Positions 48,592 through 57,098 of a stretch of 64,000 bases of DNA are shown here, piece after piece. The notes under the pieces were generated by a model, which saw only the letters and a program-made list of their open reading frames with translations, was not told where the DNA came from and made no database searches. Both the position numbers and the translations under genes were made by a program. The first letter of the stretch is position 1. Each line of letters opens with the position of its first letter. The stretch is from Acidobacteria bacterium UBA2161 (GTDB taxonomy: Bacteria > Acidobacteriota > Vicinamibacteria > Vicinamibacterales > UBA823), in contig DCWN01000003.1 of NCBI GenBank assembly GCA_002328835.1, positions 62,895 through 126,894 on the forward strand, written 5' to 3'.

Positions 48592-50337
48592 CTAGCCCTC
48601 CAGACTCGGATGTTGGTTGTGCCACGGGGTGGCCCGCTCGTAGGCCAGCGCGGCCCTGAGGACTGTCGCCTCACCGTAGAGCCGGCCGGTGAACATGAGC
48701 GACACCGGCATCCCGTCGGCAAACCCGGCCTTCAGCGCGACCGCCGGGTGGCCGGTCAGGTTCGTGATCCCCAAGCTGCCGCTCCGAGACGGCGACACGA
48801 AGAGGTCGTAGTCGGCCATCAACGCCTCCATCCGCTGCTGGAGCAGGGTCCGGATCCGCTGGGCTCGGAGGTACTCGACCGCCGGGACGAACCGGCCCGA
48901 GCGGAAGGTGTTCGGCCACGACCGCGGGCTCTGGGACGTCAGCTGATCGATGCCGCGGCTGCGCGTGAGGTCATCGAACGCCGCCGCGGCCTCGGTCGTC
49001 AAGACGAAACCGATCGCGTTGCTGGACATCTCGGGCATCGCGATCGGTTCGAGGGTCGCGCCCGCACCCCGCAGTGCCTCGAGCGCCGCGGCCAACGCGG
49101 TGCGCTGCGCCTCGCGCGCGGCCCGCTGGTCCTCGGGCAGGTCGTCGGGAATCCGCTCGAACTCGTCGCGCAGGTAGCCGATGCGCAGGCCGGCCAGCTG
49201 CGGCTCGGGTGTCCAGTCGAACGGCGCACCGGTGACCGTGCCGTCCCGGCCGTCCGGGCCGTAAATCGCATTGAAGACCAGCGCGCAGTCCTCGACCGAG
49301 CGGCACATCGGCCCGATCTTGTCCATCGTCCAGCTGAGCGCCATGGCGCCGTAGCGGCTCACCCGGCCATAGGTCGGACGCAGGCCGGTGACCCCGCACG
49401 CCGCCGACGGCGAGATGATCGAGCCGCGCGTCTCGGTGCCGATCGAGAATCCGACCAGGCCGGCAGCCGTCGCCGCGCCGGGGCCGGCCGACGACCCCGA
49501 CGAGCTGCGCTCGAGATTCCACGGGTTGCGGGTCGAGCCGCCGAACCAGACGCCGCCCAGGGCGAGCGCGCCCATCGAAAGCTTCGCCACGAGGACCGCG
49601 CCGGCCTCGGCCAACCGCTCGACGACGGTCGCGTCGACATCGATCACCTGGTACTCGTAGGGCTTGGCGCCCCACGTCGTCTTGATCCCCCGCGTCGCCA
49701 GCAGATCCTTCGCGCCCCACGGGATGCCGTGCAGCGGCCCGCGGTAGCGGCCCGCCGCGATCTCCGCATCGGCTCGCCGTGCTTGTTCGAGCGCGAGTGT
49801 GTCGGTCAACGTCACGACGCAGTGCAGCGTGTCGCCGTGGCGCCTCAGGCGGTTCAGGTACATCTCGGTCAGCGCCGTCGACGTCACGGCGCGCCGCTCG
49901 ATGAGGGATGCCAGCCCGCGGACCGGCAGGAACGCCAGGTCCTCGAGTGAGGTGGGCACGTCGATCGGACCGTCCTCAATCTGCGAAAGCCGCAGTCGTG
50001 CCCCCGGCGTCGCGTCGCCCACCGGCGCCCGGCCGGGCAGGTGCGGCGTGAACGTGACGGCCGGCTCGGTGTCGAGCGGCACGTCGAACTCGCGTAACTC
50101 GGCGTAGTCGTCGAGGCGGCGGCCGAGATTCTCTTGCATCATCGCCTGCTCGGCCGGCATGAAGTCGAGGCCGGCCACCGCCTCGGTCCCCTCGATGGCG
50201 GAGGTCGCCACTGGCTCGGCTTCCGCTTGCGCGGCCACCTTTGGCGCGACGAGGCCCGATGCGAGCGCCGCGGGCGCGACCCTCAGGAAGCCCCGTCGTC
50301 CGATCGTGCCCCGCCGTGCGTTGCCCTTACCTGACAT
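48592..50337 (-). CDS. Tat-exported amidase (amidase signature family)
   Basis: 581 residues. The N-terminus has a twin-arginine signal (RRGFLRV, then a hydrophobic stretch ending near AAQA). The amidase signature triad is present: catalytic Lys in GAKDLLATRG, cis-Ser in SSSGSSAGPGAA, and nucleophile Ser in GTETRGSIISP. Family members hydrolyse linear amides; the substrate here is unknown. ATG 50337 was chosen over TTG 50343 because AAGGAGG lies six bases upstream. Resemblance to glutamyl-tRNA amidotransferase A is only at family level; no gatB/C neighbours exist. Confidence 0.88.
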   Translation of the reverse strand: MSGKGNARRGTIGRRGFLRVAPAALASGLVAPKVAAQAEAEPVATSAIEGTEAVAGLDFMPAEQAMMQENLGRRLDDYAELREFDVPLDTEPAVTFTPHLPGRAPVGDATPGARLRLSQIEDGPIDVPTSLEDLAFLPVRGLASLIERRAVTSTALTEMYLNRLRRHGDTLHCVVTLTDTLALEQARRADAEIAAGRYRGPLHGIPWGAKDLLATRGIKTTWGAKPYEYQVIDVDATVVERLAEAGAVLVAKLSMGALALGGVWFGGSTRNPWNLERSSSGSSAGPGAATAAGLVGFSIGTETRGSIISPSAACGVTGLRPTYGRVSRYGAMALSWTMDKIGPMCRSVEDCALVFNAIYGPDGRDGTVTGAPFDWTPEPQLAGLRIGYLRDEFERIPDDLPEDQRAAREAQRTALAAALEALRGAGATLEPIAMPEMSSNAIGFVLTTEAAAAFDDLTRSRGIDQLTSQSPRSWPNTFRSGRFVPAVEYLRAQRIRTLLQQRMEALMADYDLFVSPSRSGSLGITNLTGHPAVALKAGFADGMPVSLMFTGRLYGEATVLRAALAYERATPWHNQHPSLEG

Positions 50338-50428
50338 CGACAACCTCCTTCTTCCTTAGATGGGGCGCCTTGTCTGCCCCGAGTCCTATCGAGGGGCGCC
50401 CCCAAGCCGTGCGCGCCTTTGCCTCCCT

Positions 50429-51649
50429 TCACGCCGGCCGCACCGCCGGATCCGACCTGGCGGCCGGCAGCGCCAGCGCCAGCACGGCAGCCGCCAGGAC
50501 CAGCAGCGTCGAACCCCAGAGACAGGCCGTGAGGCCGCCCGTCACGTAGAGCACCCCCGAGAGCAGCGTGCCAATCAGGCGGCCCGCCGCGTTCGCCATG
50601 TAATAGAACCCGACGCTGGCCGCCACGCAGTCCGCGTCGGTGTAGGCCAGGATCAGATACGAGTGCAGCGACGAGTTCACGGCGAAGGCGACGCCGAAGA
50701 CTCCAAGCCCGCCCATCACCGCACCCGTCGGGTGGAACCCGGCCGAGACGGCCAGCGCGATTGCCGCCGCGACGGCGGCCAGACCGAGGCCCCAGGTCTG
50801 CGCCAGGCGCGCTGCCGATCCGGCACTCACCTCGTGCCGCAGCAGCTGGGGCGCGGCCGCCTGGATCGCGCCGTACCCGATGACCCAGGCAGCGAGGAAC
50901 CCGCCGACGCCGGTGAAACTCCAGCCGGCGACGTCGTAGAGAAACAACGGCAAGCCGACGGCGAACCAGACGTCGCGCGCGCCGAACAAACAGAGCCGCG
51001 CGATCGACAGCACGTTGATCTCGTAGCTCTTCGACAGGATCTGCGTGAAGGCGGCCTTCGACCTCGACTTGCCGAGATCGTCGCGGAGCGTCGCGGCGGC
51101 GCCGACGAGGACGACACTCAGCGCGCCCGCCATCGCCCACAGCGCGGGTACGAAGCCGAGCGTGCCGAGCAGGGCGCCGCCCATCAGAAAGCCTAGTCCC
51201 TTGAGCGCGTTCTTCGAGCCGGTCAGCCAGGCCACCCATCGGAACAGTCGCGAGTCGTCGTCGGGCGCGAGTAACTTGACCGCGCTCTTCGAGCTGAGTT
51301 TCGTCAGATCCTTGGCGATGCCCGACAGCGCCTGTGTCGCCATCACGTAGCCGACCGAGAGCCAGCGGACCCACGTCGGATTGACACCGGCGAGCATCAC
51401 GAGCGCGATCACTTGCAGGGCCAGGCCGGCGAAGAGCGTCAGCCGGAGCCCGACGCGCGACCCGATCCAGCCGCCCAGCAGATTCGTCACGATGCCGAAG
51501 AACTCGTAGAGCAGGAAGAGCAGTGCCAGATCGAGCGGCGTGTAGCCCAGGGTGTGGAAGTGCAGCAGGACGAGCATCCGCAGCGCGCCGTCGGTCAGCG
51601 TGAAGCCCCAGTAGCACGCCGTGATGACCGCGTAGCCGCGCGTCTGCAT
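50429..51649 (-). CDS. ArsJ-like MFS transporter
   Basis: 406 residues with about 12 membrane helices. The N-terminus (YWGFTLTDGALRMLVLLHFH), the YEFFGIVTNLLGGW segment and the ALSGIAKDLTK and TGSKNALKG loops match ArsJ, which exports the labile arsenate ester 1-arseno-3-phosphoglycerate. ArsJ is normally encoded beside a dedicated glyceraldehyde-3-phosphate dehydrogenase; none is found here, nor any arsR or arsC. A TATAAT at 51673-51678 on the same strand is the likely -10. The substrate therefore remains open. Confidence 0.8.
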   Translation of the reverse strand: MQTRGYAVITACYWGFTLTDGALRMLVLLHFHTLGYTPLDLALLFLLYEFFGIVTNLLGGWIGSRVGLRLTLFAGLALQVIALVMLAGVNPTWVRWLSVGYVMATQALSGIAKDLTKLSSKSAVKLLAPDDDSRLFRWVAWLTGSKNALKGLGFLMGGALLGTLGFVPALWAMAGALSVVLVGAAATLRDDLGKSRSKAAFTQILSKSYEINVLSIARLCLFGARDVWFAVGLPLFLYDVAGWSFTGVGGFLAAWVIGYGAIQAAAPQLLRHEVSAGSAARLAQTWGLGLAAVAAAIALAVSAGFHPTGAVMGGLGVFGVAFAVNSSLHSYLILAYTDADCVAASVGFYYMANAAGRLIGTLLSGVLYVTGGLTACLWGSTLLVLAAAVLALALPAARSDPAVRPA

Positions 51650-51710
51650 CTCCGTGGTCCGGGAAGAGGTGGATTATACCGCCCCGCAGGTCCACCGACA
51701 GTGGGGTGCG

Positions 51711-51776
51711 GCGCGCACAGCGCGCCGCGCGCCGGTTGGAGCGGAGCGCGGGGGGGACTCGGGGACGAAGCCCCCG
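51711..51776. repeat. GC-rich dispersed repeat element
   Basis: Begins with GCGCGC-ACA-GCGCGC and ends with GGGGACGAAGCCCCC. Read on the minus strand it runs GGGGGCTTCGTCCCCGAG then CCCCC, GCGC and later GTGCGCGCC, closely paralleling 40928-40975 (GGGGCTTTGCCCCGAA, CCCCC, GCGC, GTGCGCGCC). It probably belongs to a short intergenic repeat family with hairpin-forming ends. Confidence 0.35.
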
Positions 51777-51782
51777 TCTCTA

Positions 51783-52184
51783 TCAGCCGGCGCGTAGCGT
51801 GCGGACGTAGTGGACGACCGACCAGCGCTCGTCCTCGCTCAGCCGGCTCTCGAACTCGCGCATCGGGCGCTTGCCGACGGTGATCTTGTAGAAGATCTCG
51901 CCGTCGGTCATCCGGTCGTGCGCTTCGGCCGTCGACATGTCGGGCGGCGCCGGCTTGATCCGCGCCGTCGCCGGGCCGTCGCCCAGGCCGGTCTCACCGT
52001 GGCACATCCGGCAGTTGCGCTCGTAGAGCCGCTGGCCCTCGGCCAGGACGTCGTCATCGGCCGCGATCGGATTCTCGACCGCCCGCTCCTCTTCCGGCAC
52101 CTCCCAGGGTTCCTGGTCCTGAGCCGCGGTCAGGAGCACCGTCCCGACCAACATCGCCAGTGCCATCGCCATCAACTTGTGCAT
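51783..52184 (-). CDS. Small cytochrome c, exported
   Basis: 133 residues with a signal peptide and one class I heme site CRMCH (near residue 57), followed by GLGDGPA and KPAPPDMS, giving a likely Met ligand later in the chain. It should carry electrons in the periplasm. It lies 70 bases downstream of the NrfD gene in the same direction and is probably the electron partner of that complex. ATG 52184 was chosen over the upstream extension because it yields the signal peptide. Confidence 0.88.
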   Translation of the reverse strand: MHKLMAMALAMLVGTVLLTAAQDQEPWEVPEEERAVENPIAADDDVLAEGQRLYERNCRMCHGETGLGDGPATARIKPAPPDMSTAEAHDRMTDGEIFYKITVGKRPMREFESRLSEDERWSVVHYVRTLRAG

Positions 52185-52254
52185 CGCTCTCGTCGCCTCC
52201 ACCTTCCCGTCAGCGGCTTCGTCGCCGCCGCAGATCCTCATCCTAGCACGCGGC

Positions 52255-53589
52255 TCACGCCTTCGCGGCGCGCTGCGCGTCGAGCACCTCGGTCACCGCC
52301 TCCACGTCGCGCTCGTCGGCCTCCTTGATCTCCCAGATCGAGACCAGCGGAAACAGCTTGGCAAACACGATGTAGAGCAGCGCGAACGCCGCGAACTGCG
52401 CCGCCGTCAGACCGATCTCGACCATCGACGGCGTGTAGCGTCCAGCGTCCCACATCGCCTCGGAGCGCGGATACGACGCCGAACTGAGGACGATGATGTA
52501 GCGCTCGAGCCACATCCCGACGACGACGGAGCACGACGCGACCACCGTCCCGGCGATCGTGCGCAACCGCCGGAAGGACAGGATGCCGAGCGGGATGACG
52601 AAGCAGCAGGCGATCATCGACCAGAACGCCGTCGAGAACGGTCCGTAGAGGCGCGAATTGAGCACCGCCACTTCGTCGGGCTCGTTGCCGTACCAGACGG
52701 TCATGTGCTCGGCGAACGTGAAGTAGAACCAGAGGCAGGCCATCGTCAGCATCAACAGCCCGAGGTTGTTGAAGTGAATCGGCCGGAAGAACGCCTCGAG
52801 GCGGAACGTCTTGCGCAGGATCGCCATTGCGATGAGCAGCGCCGCGATTCCCGAGAAGATCGCGCCGACGACAAAGTAGGGCCCGAAGATCGCCGAGTGC
52901 CACATCGGGAGCAAGTTCATCGCAAAGACCCACGACACGACCGTGTGTACCGATACGGCAATCGGGATGATTGCGACGGCCATGATGCCGATCAGCTTCT
53001 CGAGCCGTGCGTGCTGCTTCGGCGTCCCCTCCCACCCAAGCGCCAGCGCACGATAGAACCATCGCAGCCGCGGGCTCCGGTCGCGCAAGATCGCCAGGTC
53101 GGGGATGAGCGGCAGGTAGAGATAGGTGATGCTGCCCATCAGGTAGAGCGAGATGCAGACGACGTCCCAGATGAGCGGCGAGAGCGGCTGCGGGTACAGC
53201 AACGGCACGTAGATCAGCTCGGGTCGACCGAGATGCCAGAGGACGTTGCTCGACCCCATGAGCAGTGCGAAGACCGTGATCGCCTCGGCCGCGCGCGTGA
53301 TCGGCCGGCGCCACTCGGCCTGGGTCAGTCTGAGAATCGCCGAGATGAGCGTCCCGGCGTGGCTGATGCCGATGAAGAAGACGTAGTTCGTGATGTAGAG
53401 ACCCCAGTAGACCGGTGTGTTCATCCCGGCGATGACCATGCCTTCGCCCAGCTGGCGAGCCCACTGGTAGCCGCCGAACGCAATCACCGCGAGCAGGAGG
53501 CCGACGACGAGCCAGACGGTCCGGCTCGTCTCGACGACCGGACGGATCAGCGAGTCTTCAATCGCTCGATCCCGGTCGGACGCTGCCAC
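52255..53589 (-). CDS. NrfD/PsrC-type membrane subunit (ActC-like)
   Basis: 444 residues with about ten membrane helices, typical of NrfD/ActC quinone-interacting subunits. Marker text includes GMNTPVYWGLYITNYVFFIGISHAGT and SSNVLWHLGRPEL (in segments), plus WYFTF-type helices late in the protein. It exchanges electrons with menaquinone/ubiquinone and may move protons. GTG 53589 is the start, with AAGGAG six bases upstream, and overlaps the end of the Fe-S subunit gene by 32 bases, so the two are coupled. A second NrfD subunit (ActF) and ActD are not present. Confidence 0.9.
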   Translation of the reverse strand: MAASDRDRAIEDSLIRPVVETSRTVWLVVGLLLAVIAFGGYQWARQLGEGMVIAGMNTPVYWGLYITNYVFFIGISHAGTLISAILRLTQAEWRRPITRAAEAITVFALLMGSSNVLWHLGRPELIYVPLLYPQPLSPLIWDVVCISLYLMGSITYLYLPLIPDLAILRDRSPRLRWFYRALALGWEGTPKQHARLEKLIGIMAVAIIPIAVSVHTVVSWVFAMNLLPMWHSAIFGPYFVVGAIFSGIAALLIAMAILRKTFRLEAFFRPIHFNNLGLLMLTMACLWFYFTFAEHMTVWYGNEPDEVAVLNSRLYGPFSTAFWSMIACCFVIPLGILSFRRLRTIAGTVVASCSVVVGMWLERYIIVLSSASYPRSEAMWDAGRYTPSMVEIGLTAAQFAAFALLYIVFAKLFPLVSIWEIKEADERDVEAVTEVLDAQRAAKA

Positions 53590-54274
53590 GCCAGTCTCCT
53601 TCCTTCAGATAGAACACCCGCGGGCCGGTGCCCAGCTCTTCCATCGGGCGCTCGGCACGCGGGCTCTCGGCCTGCTGCGACACCGCGCTCTCGGGATCGT
53701 CCAGGTCGCCGAAGACGATCGCCTGCGCCGGGCAGGCCTGCGCGCACGCCGGCTGCGCCTCGCCGTCCTGAACCTCGCGCTCGTCGCCGCGGGCGGTGTC
53801 CTCCGCGCGCCGGATCCGCTGGACGCAAAAGGTGCACTTCTCCATGATGCCCTTCCAGCGCACGGCGACATCCGGGTTGATCGTCTGCTCGAGTGGCGCC
53901 TCCCAGCTGGGCTCGCCCCAGTTGAAGTGGCGCACCGTGTACGGACACGCCTGCGCGCACGCGCGCGTGCCGATACAGCGCGGATGGATCTGCGCGTTCA
54001 GGCCGTCTGGGGTCTCGTAGGTGGCAGATACCGGGCAGACACTGGCACACGGCGCCTCGTCGCAGTGGACGCACATGACCGGCACGAACCGGACCCGCAC
54101 GTTCGGGAACTCCCCCTCGACGTGGCGCTCGACGCGGAGCCACTCGATCGTGCGGCCGATGGCGGCCTGCTCGGGCCCGGCCGGCGGCACGTTGTTCTCG
54201 GTGCGGCAGGCGACGACGCAGGCGTTGCAGCCGTCGCACCGGTCGACGTCGATCGCCATGCCCCAGTTCGCCAT
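53558..54274 (-). CDS. 4Fe-4S dicluster ferredoxin subunit
   Basis: 238 residues with four cysteine clusters in the DmsB/PsrB/NrfC order: CDGCNACVVAC, CVHCDEAPCASVCP, CIGTRACAQACP, and CTFC followed by a late CAQACP. It would carry four [4Fe-4S] centres between the molybdopterin subunit and the NrfD subunit. It starts 15 bases after the molybdopterin gene and overlaps the NrfD gene. No signal peptide; export, if any, would be by co-transport with the Tat-type partner. Confidence 0.93.
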   Translation of the reverse strand: MANWGMAIDVDRCDGCNACVVACRTENNVPPAGPEQAAIGRTIEWLRVERHVEGEFPNVRVRFVPVMCVHCDEAPCASVCPVSATYETPDGLNAQIHPRCIGTRACAQACPYTVRHFNWGEPSWEAPLEQTINPDVAVRWKGIMEKCTFCVQRIRRAEDTARGDEREVQDGEAQPACAQACPAQAIVFGDLDDPESAVSQQAESPRAERPMEELGTGPRVFYLKEGDWRGSVRPGSSD

Positions 54275-54289
54275 CTCAGTTCACCTTCC

Positions 54290-56524
54290 CTAGGCGTCGA
54301 TCTTGCGTAGACTGACCGCCGTCCCGACCAAGGCCAACTCGGCCCCATCGGCCGGATCGGGCGGCGCGAGCAGCGCCAGTGGGTTCGCGCCTCGGTCGGT
54401 CGCATACCGGCCGTAGTCGGTGTGGCCCTGCCCGGCCGCAATCGCCACGACCTCTGGCCTCAGGCCCGGCACGACCCGGACGCGCGCCTGCAGCTCACCC
54501 TGAGCCGAGGCGACCACGACCGCATCGCCGTCGACGAGGCCGTGCTCCTCGGCCGCCGCATGGCTCACCTCGACGACCGAGCCCCAGCGGACGCCGGTCA
54601 TCGGGTCGGCCAACTCCTGGAGAAACGGCAGATGCGCGCTTCGACCGTCGCCGAATGCGAGCGAGGGATAGACGTGCAACAGGAACGGTCGGTCAGTCGT
54701 GGTCGCCGCAAGGCCGCCACCCGTAGTCAGCGCGGCGATGTCGAACTGATAGCGGCCGTCGGGTGTGCCAAACTCGACCGGCGCGGCGTCTTCGAGCGCC
54801 GCCGCGTCCCACCAGCCGCCCGACTCGATCGCGCTACGCCAGAAGCGGCCGGCGGTCGACTCGACGACCGACCCGCGCTGGGCATCGTGCAGGCCGGCCC
54901 ACGCGTCCTGCAGCGCGTCCTCGTAGCTATCCCACGGCAACGCCGCCGACATGTCGTCGCCCAGCCGCTGCCCCACCTGCAGCAGAACGTCGGGCATCGA
55001 CCTGGTGTCGTGCAGCGGCCTGACGAAGACGGGCCCGGACAGCGAGGCGACGGCTCGGCCGACGCCAGGCGCCGGCACGTCGTCGTCGAATCGCTCGAAC
55101 GTCGTCGGCTCGGGGAGGATCAGATCGGCCCACCGTGTCGTCTCGTCGGCGAACGACGCGAACGCGGCGACGAACGGAACCCCCGCGAAGAGGTCGGCCA
55201 CGCCCGCGGCGGCCGGCAAGGTGTAGAACGGGTTCGCGCCCGACACGAGCAGCGCGCTGACATCGGCAGGCGGGTCGGCGAGGACCTCGACCAGCGGGCG
55301 CGGCGCCGCAGCGGCGGCCGCCGCGTCAGCCTCCGTCTCGGATTCTGGGGGCGCTGCCAGCACCGGCAGTTCCGGCCAGGGTGCGAACGGCGGCGGCGGG
55401 TCGAACCGGACGCCGCCCTCGCGATCGAAGGCGCCCAGCAGCGCGTTGAGATGCGTGACGGCCAGGGCCGTCGCCAGGCCGGTCGATCCGGCGACGGCCG
55501 CGTCGCCCGCGACCGCCAGGGTCGGGCCGTAGTCGGCCATCTCGTGGGCGACCCGCTCGATCTGCTCGGCTGCCACACCGGTCGCCCCCGCAACCGTTTC
55601 GGGCGAATAGTCGGACAGCAGGCGCTCGCGGAACGCGTCGAAACCGGTCGCGCGATCGGTCACGAATCTCTCGTCATGGCGTCCATCGCGGACGAGGACG
55701 TGCGCAAAGCCGAGCGCCAGTGCCGCGTCGCTGCCCGGACGAGCCGGCAGCCATTCGTCGGCGCGCGCCGCGGTCACCGAGAGGTGCGGACCGACCGCCA
55801 CCAGCTTGCCGCGCTGCCCGGGCCGTCCGCGGCGAAGATGGCCGAGCCCTCGCCCGAACCTCACCGGCGAGCGCGATGCCTCGACCAGCGCCGCGCCGAA
55901 GGTCACGACGTAGTTCGCGTGCTCGAGGTCGTGGGCCGGCAACGCGTCGCGCCCGACCGCCAGCGCGTGGGCCCGGCGGACCGTGCTGTCACCGAACGGC
56001 TCGTGGGCCCAACGATGCGCGCCACCGAAGGCCGCGGCGAACCGCTCGACGAGCGTCGCCCGGTGGCCGCGCAGCTGACCGGTCAGAAACGCCAGGCTGG
56101 TCGGGCCGTCGAGCGACGACAGCTCGGTCGCCAGCCGCTCGAGTGCGTCGTCCCAGGAGATCTCGGTCCAGCGCCCCTCGCCGCGCGCGCCCTCGCGGAC
56201 AAGCGGCGATGCCAGCCGGTCCGGGTGATACATCACCTGCGGCAACGCCTGCCCGCGGGCGCAGCTGCCACCCTGCGAAATCGGATGGGCCGGATTCCCC
56301 TCGACCTTGACCAAGCGGCCATCGATCTTCCGCGACAGCAGGCCGCACCCCCCAGGGCACTCGGTGCAGAGCGTCGCGTGGAACTCCTCGACGCCGGGGA
56401 TGAACTGCTCTTCCGGGATCAGGATCGGGATGATCTGCTCGGAGCCGGGCGGCGTGCATGCGTCGAGCAGCACACCGGCCGTGCCCACCACCACCGAACT
56501 CTTCAGGAACTCGCGGCGCTTCAT
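54290..56524 (-). CDS. Molybdopterin-dependent oxidoreductase catalytic subunit
   Basis: 744 residues of the complex iron-sulfur molybdoenzyme family. A Tat-like signal (MKRREFLKSS) leads to an N-terminal [4Fe-4S] site with CTECPGGCG and later SCARGQ. This cluster is missing in ActB of alternative complex III, so a true Mo/W-bis-MGD enzyme is likely. Downstream text PDRLASPL and WDDALERLATEL is typical. The substrate is not predictable; PsrA/PhsA/TtrA-like enzymes are the nearest types. The region 390-430 has an Ala/Asp-rich low-complexity insert. Its ATG overlaps the stop of the pentaheme gene (ATGA). Confidence 0.88.
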   Translation of the reverse strand: MKRREFLKSSVVVGTAGVLLDACTPPGSEQIIPILIPEEQFIPGVEEFHATLCTECPGGCGLLSRKIDGRLVKVEGNPAHPISQGGSCARGQALPQVMYHPDRLASPLVREGARGEGRWTEISWDDALERLATELSSLDGPTSLAFLTGQLRGHRATLVERFAAAFGGAHRWAHEPFGDSTVRRAHALAVGRDALPAHDLEHANYVVTFGAALVEASRSPVRFGRGLGHLRRGRPGQRGKLVAVGPHLSVTAARADEWLPARPGSDAALALGFAHVLVRDGRHDERFVTDRATGFDAFRERLLSDYSPETVAGATGVAAEQIERVAHEMADYGPTLAVAGDAAVAGSTGLATALAVTHLNALLGAFDREGGVRFDPPPPFAPWPELPVLAAPPESETEADAAAAAAAPRPLVEVLADPPADVSALLVSGANPFYTLPAAAGVADLFAGVPFVAAFASFADETTRWADLILPEPTTFERFDDDVPAPGVGRAVASLSGPVFVRPLHDTRSMPDVLLQVGQRLGDDMSAALPWDSYEDALQDAWAGLHDAQRGSVVESTAGRFWRSAIESGGWWDAAALEDAAPVEFGTPDGRYQFDIAALTTGGGLAATTTDRPFLLHVYPSLAFGDGRSAHLPFLQELADPMTGVRWGSVVEVSHAAAEEHGLVDGDAVVVASAQGELQARVRVVPGLRPEVVAIAAGQGHTDYGRYATDRGANPLALLAPPDPADGAELALVGTAVSLRKIDA

Positions 56525-57036
56525 GTGTGACAGGTCAGGCAGTCGACCGACGCCTCCTGCTCCTCGTGGCAGGTCATGCACCAGCCCATGTCGTACACCA
56601 TGTGGCGCGTCGCGCGGTCACTCGCGCCGATGTCGCCGTGGCAGGTCGCGCAGTCGATCTCGGCCTCGATGTGCCACCGGTGGTTGAAGTGGGTGTAGTC
56701 GGGCAGCTCGTACAGCCGGACCCAGGGGATCTCGTCCCCGGCCTCGCTGAACTCGACCAACAGGTCGAGATCGGCGCTGGGGGCCTCGGGCTCCATGAAC
56801 TCGTGGCAGTCCATGCAGCTCTGGACGCGCGGGATGCCGGCGACGGCATAGCGGTCGACATACTCGTGGCAGTAGGCGCAGTCGATCTCGTTCTCGCCGT
56901 GGATCCGGTGGGAGAACGCGAGCGGCTGGTCAGGGCTGGCGCCGGCGTCGGACGAGCAGGCGCTGATGAGCACGCCCAGGAAGACGACGGCGGCGGCGGC
57001 GATGAGCGCGTTGGGGGTCAAACGAAATCGCGACAT
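56521..57036 (-). CDS. Pentaheme cytochrome c lipoprotein (ActA-like)
   Basis: 171 residues with lipobox ISAC (Cys27) and five CxxCH heme sites: CAYCH, CMDCH, CATCH, CMTCH and CLTCH, plus distal histidines in FSHRIHG and HFNHRWH. This matches the membrane-anchored pentaheme cytochrome that opens alternative complex III operons and some molybdoenzyme operons. It is the first gene of the redox operon and overlaps the molybdopterin gene by four bases. Confidence 0.92.
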   Translation of the reverse strand: MSRFRLTPNALIAAAAVVFLGVLISACSSDAGASPDQPLAFSHRIHGENEIDCAYCHEYVDRYAVAGIPRVQSCMDCHEFMEPEAPSADLDLLVEFSEAGDEIPWVRLYELPDYTHFNHRWHIEAEIDCATCHGDIGASDRATRHMVYDMGWCMTCHEEQEASVDCLTCHT

Positions 57037-57098
57037 GTCGGACCGGGCGGCGGCATTATATCAACCGCCGCGTGCGGCGCGAGACCGCCCCCGATCCA

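Noticed and set aside
52177..53847. Plus-strand ORF of 556 codons opposite the NrfD gene
   Set aside because: Shadow frame, highly charged repetitive text, opposite a clear ten-helix membrane subunit.
54422..56530. Plus-strand ORF of 702 codons opposite the molybdopterin subunit
   Set aside because: Mirror frame of a well-supported gene; no recognisable motif or ribosome site.
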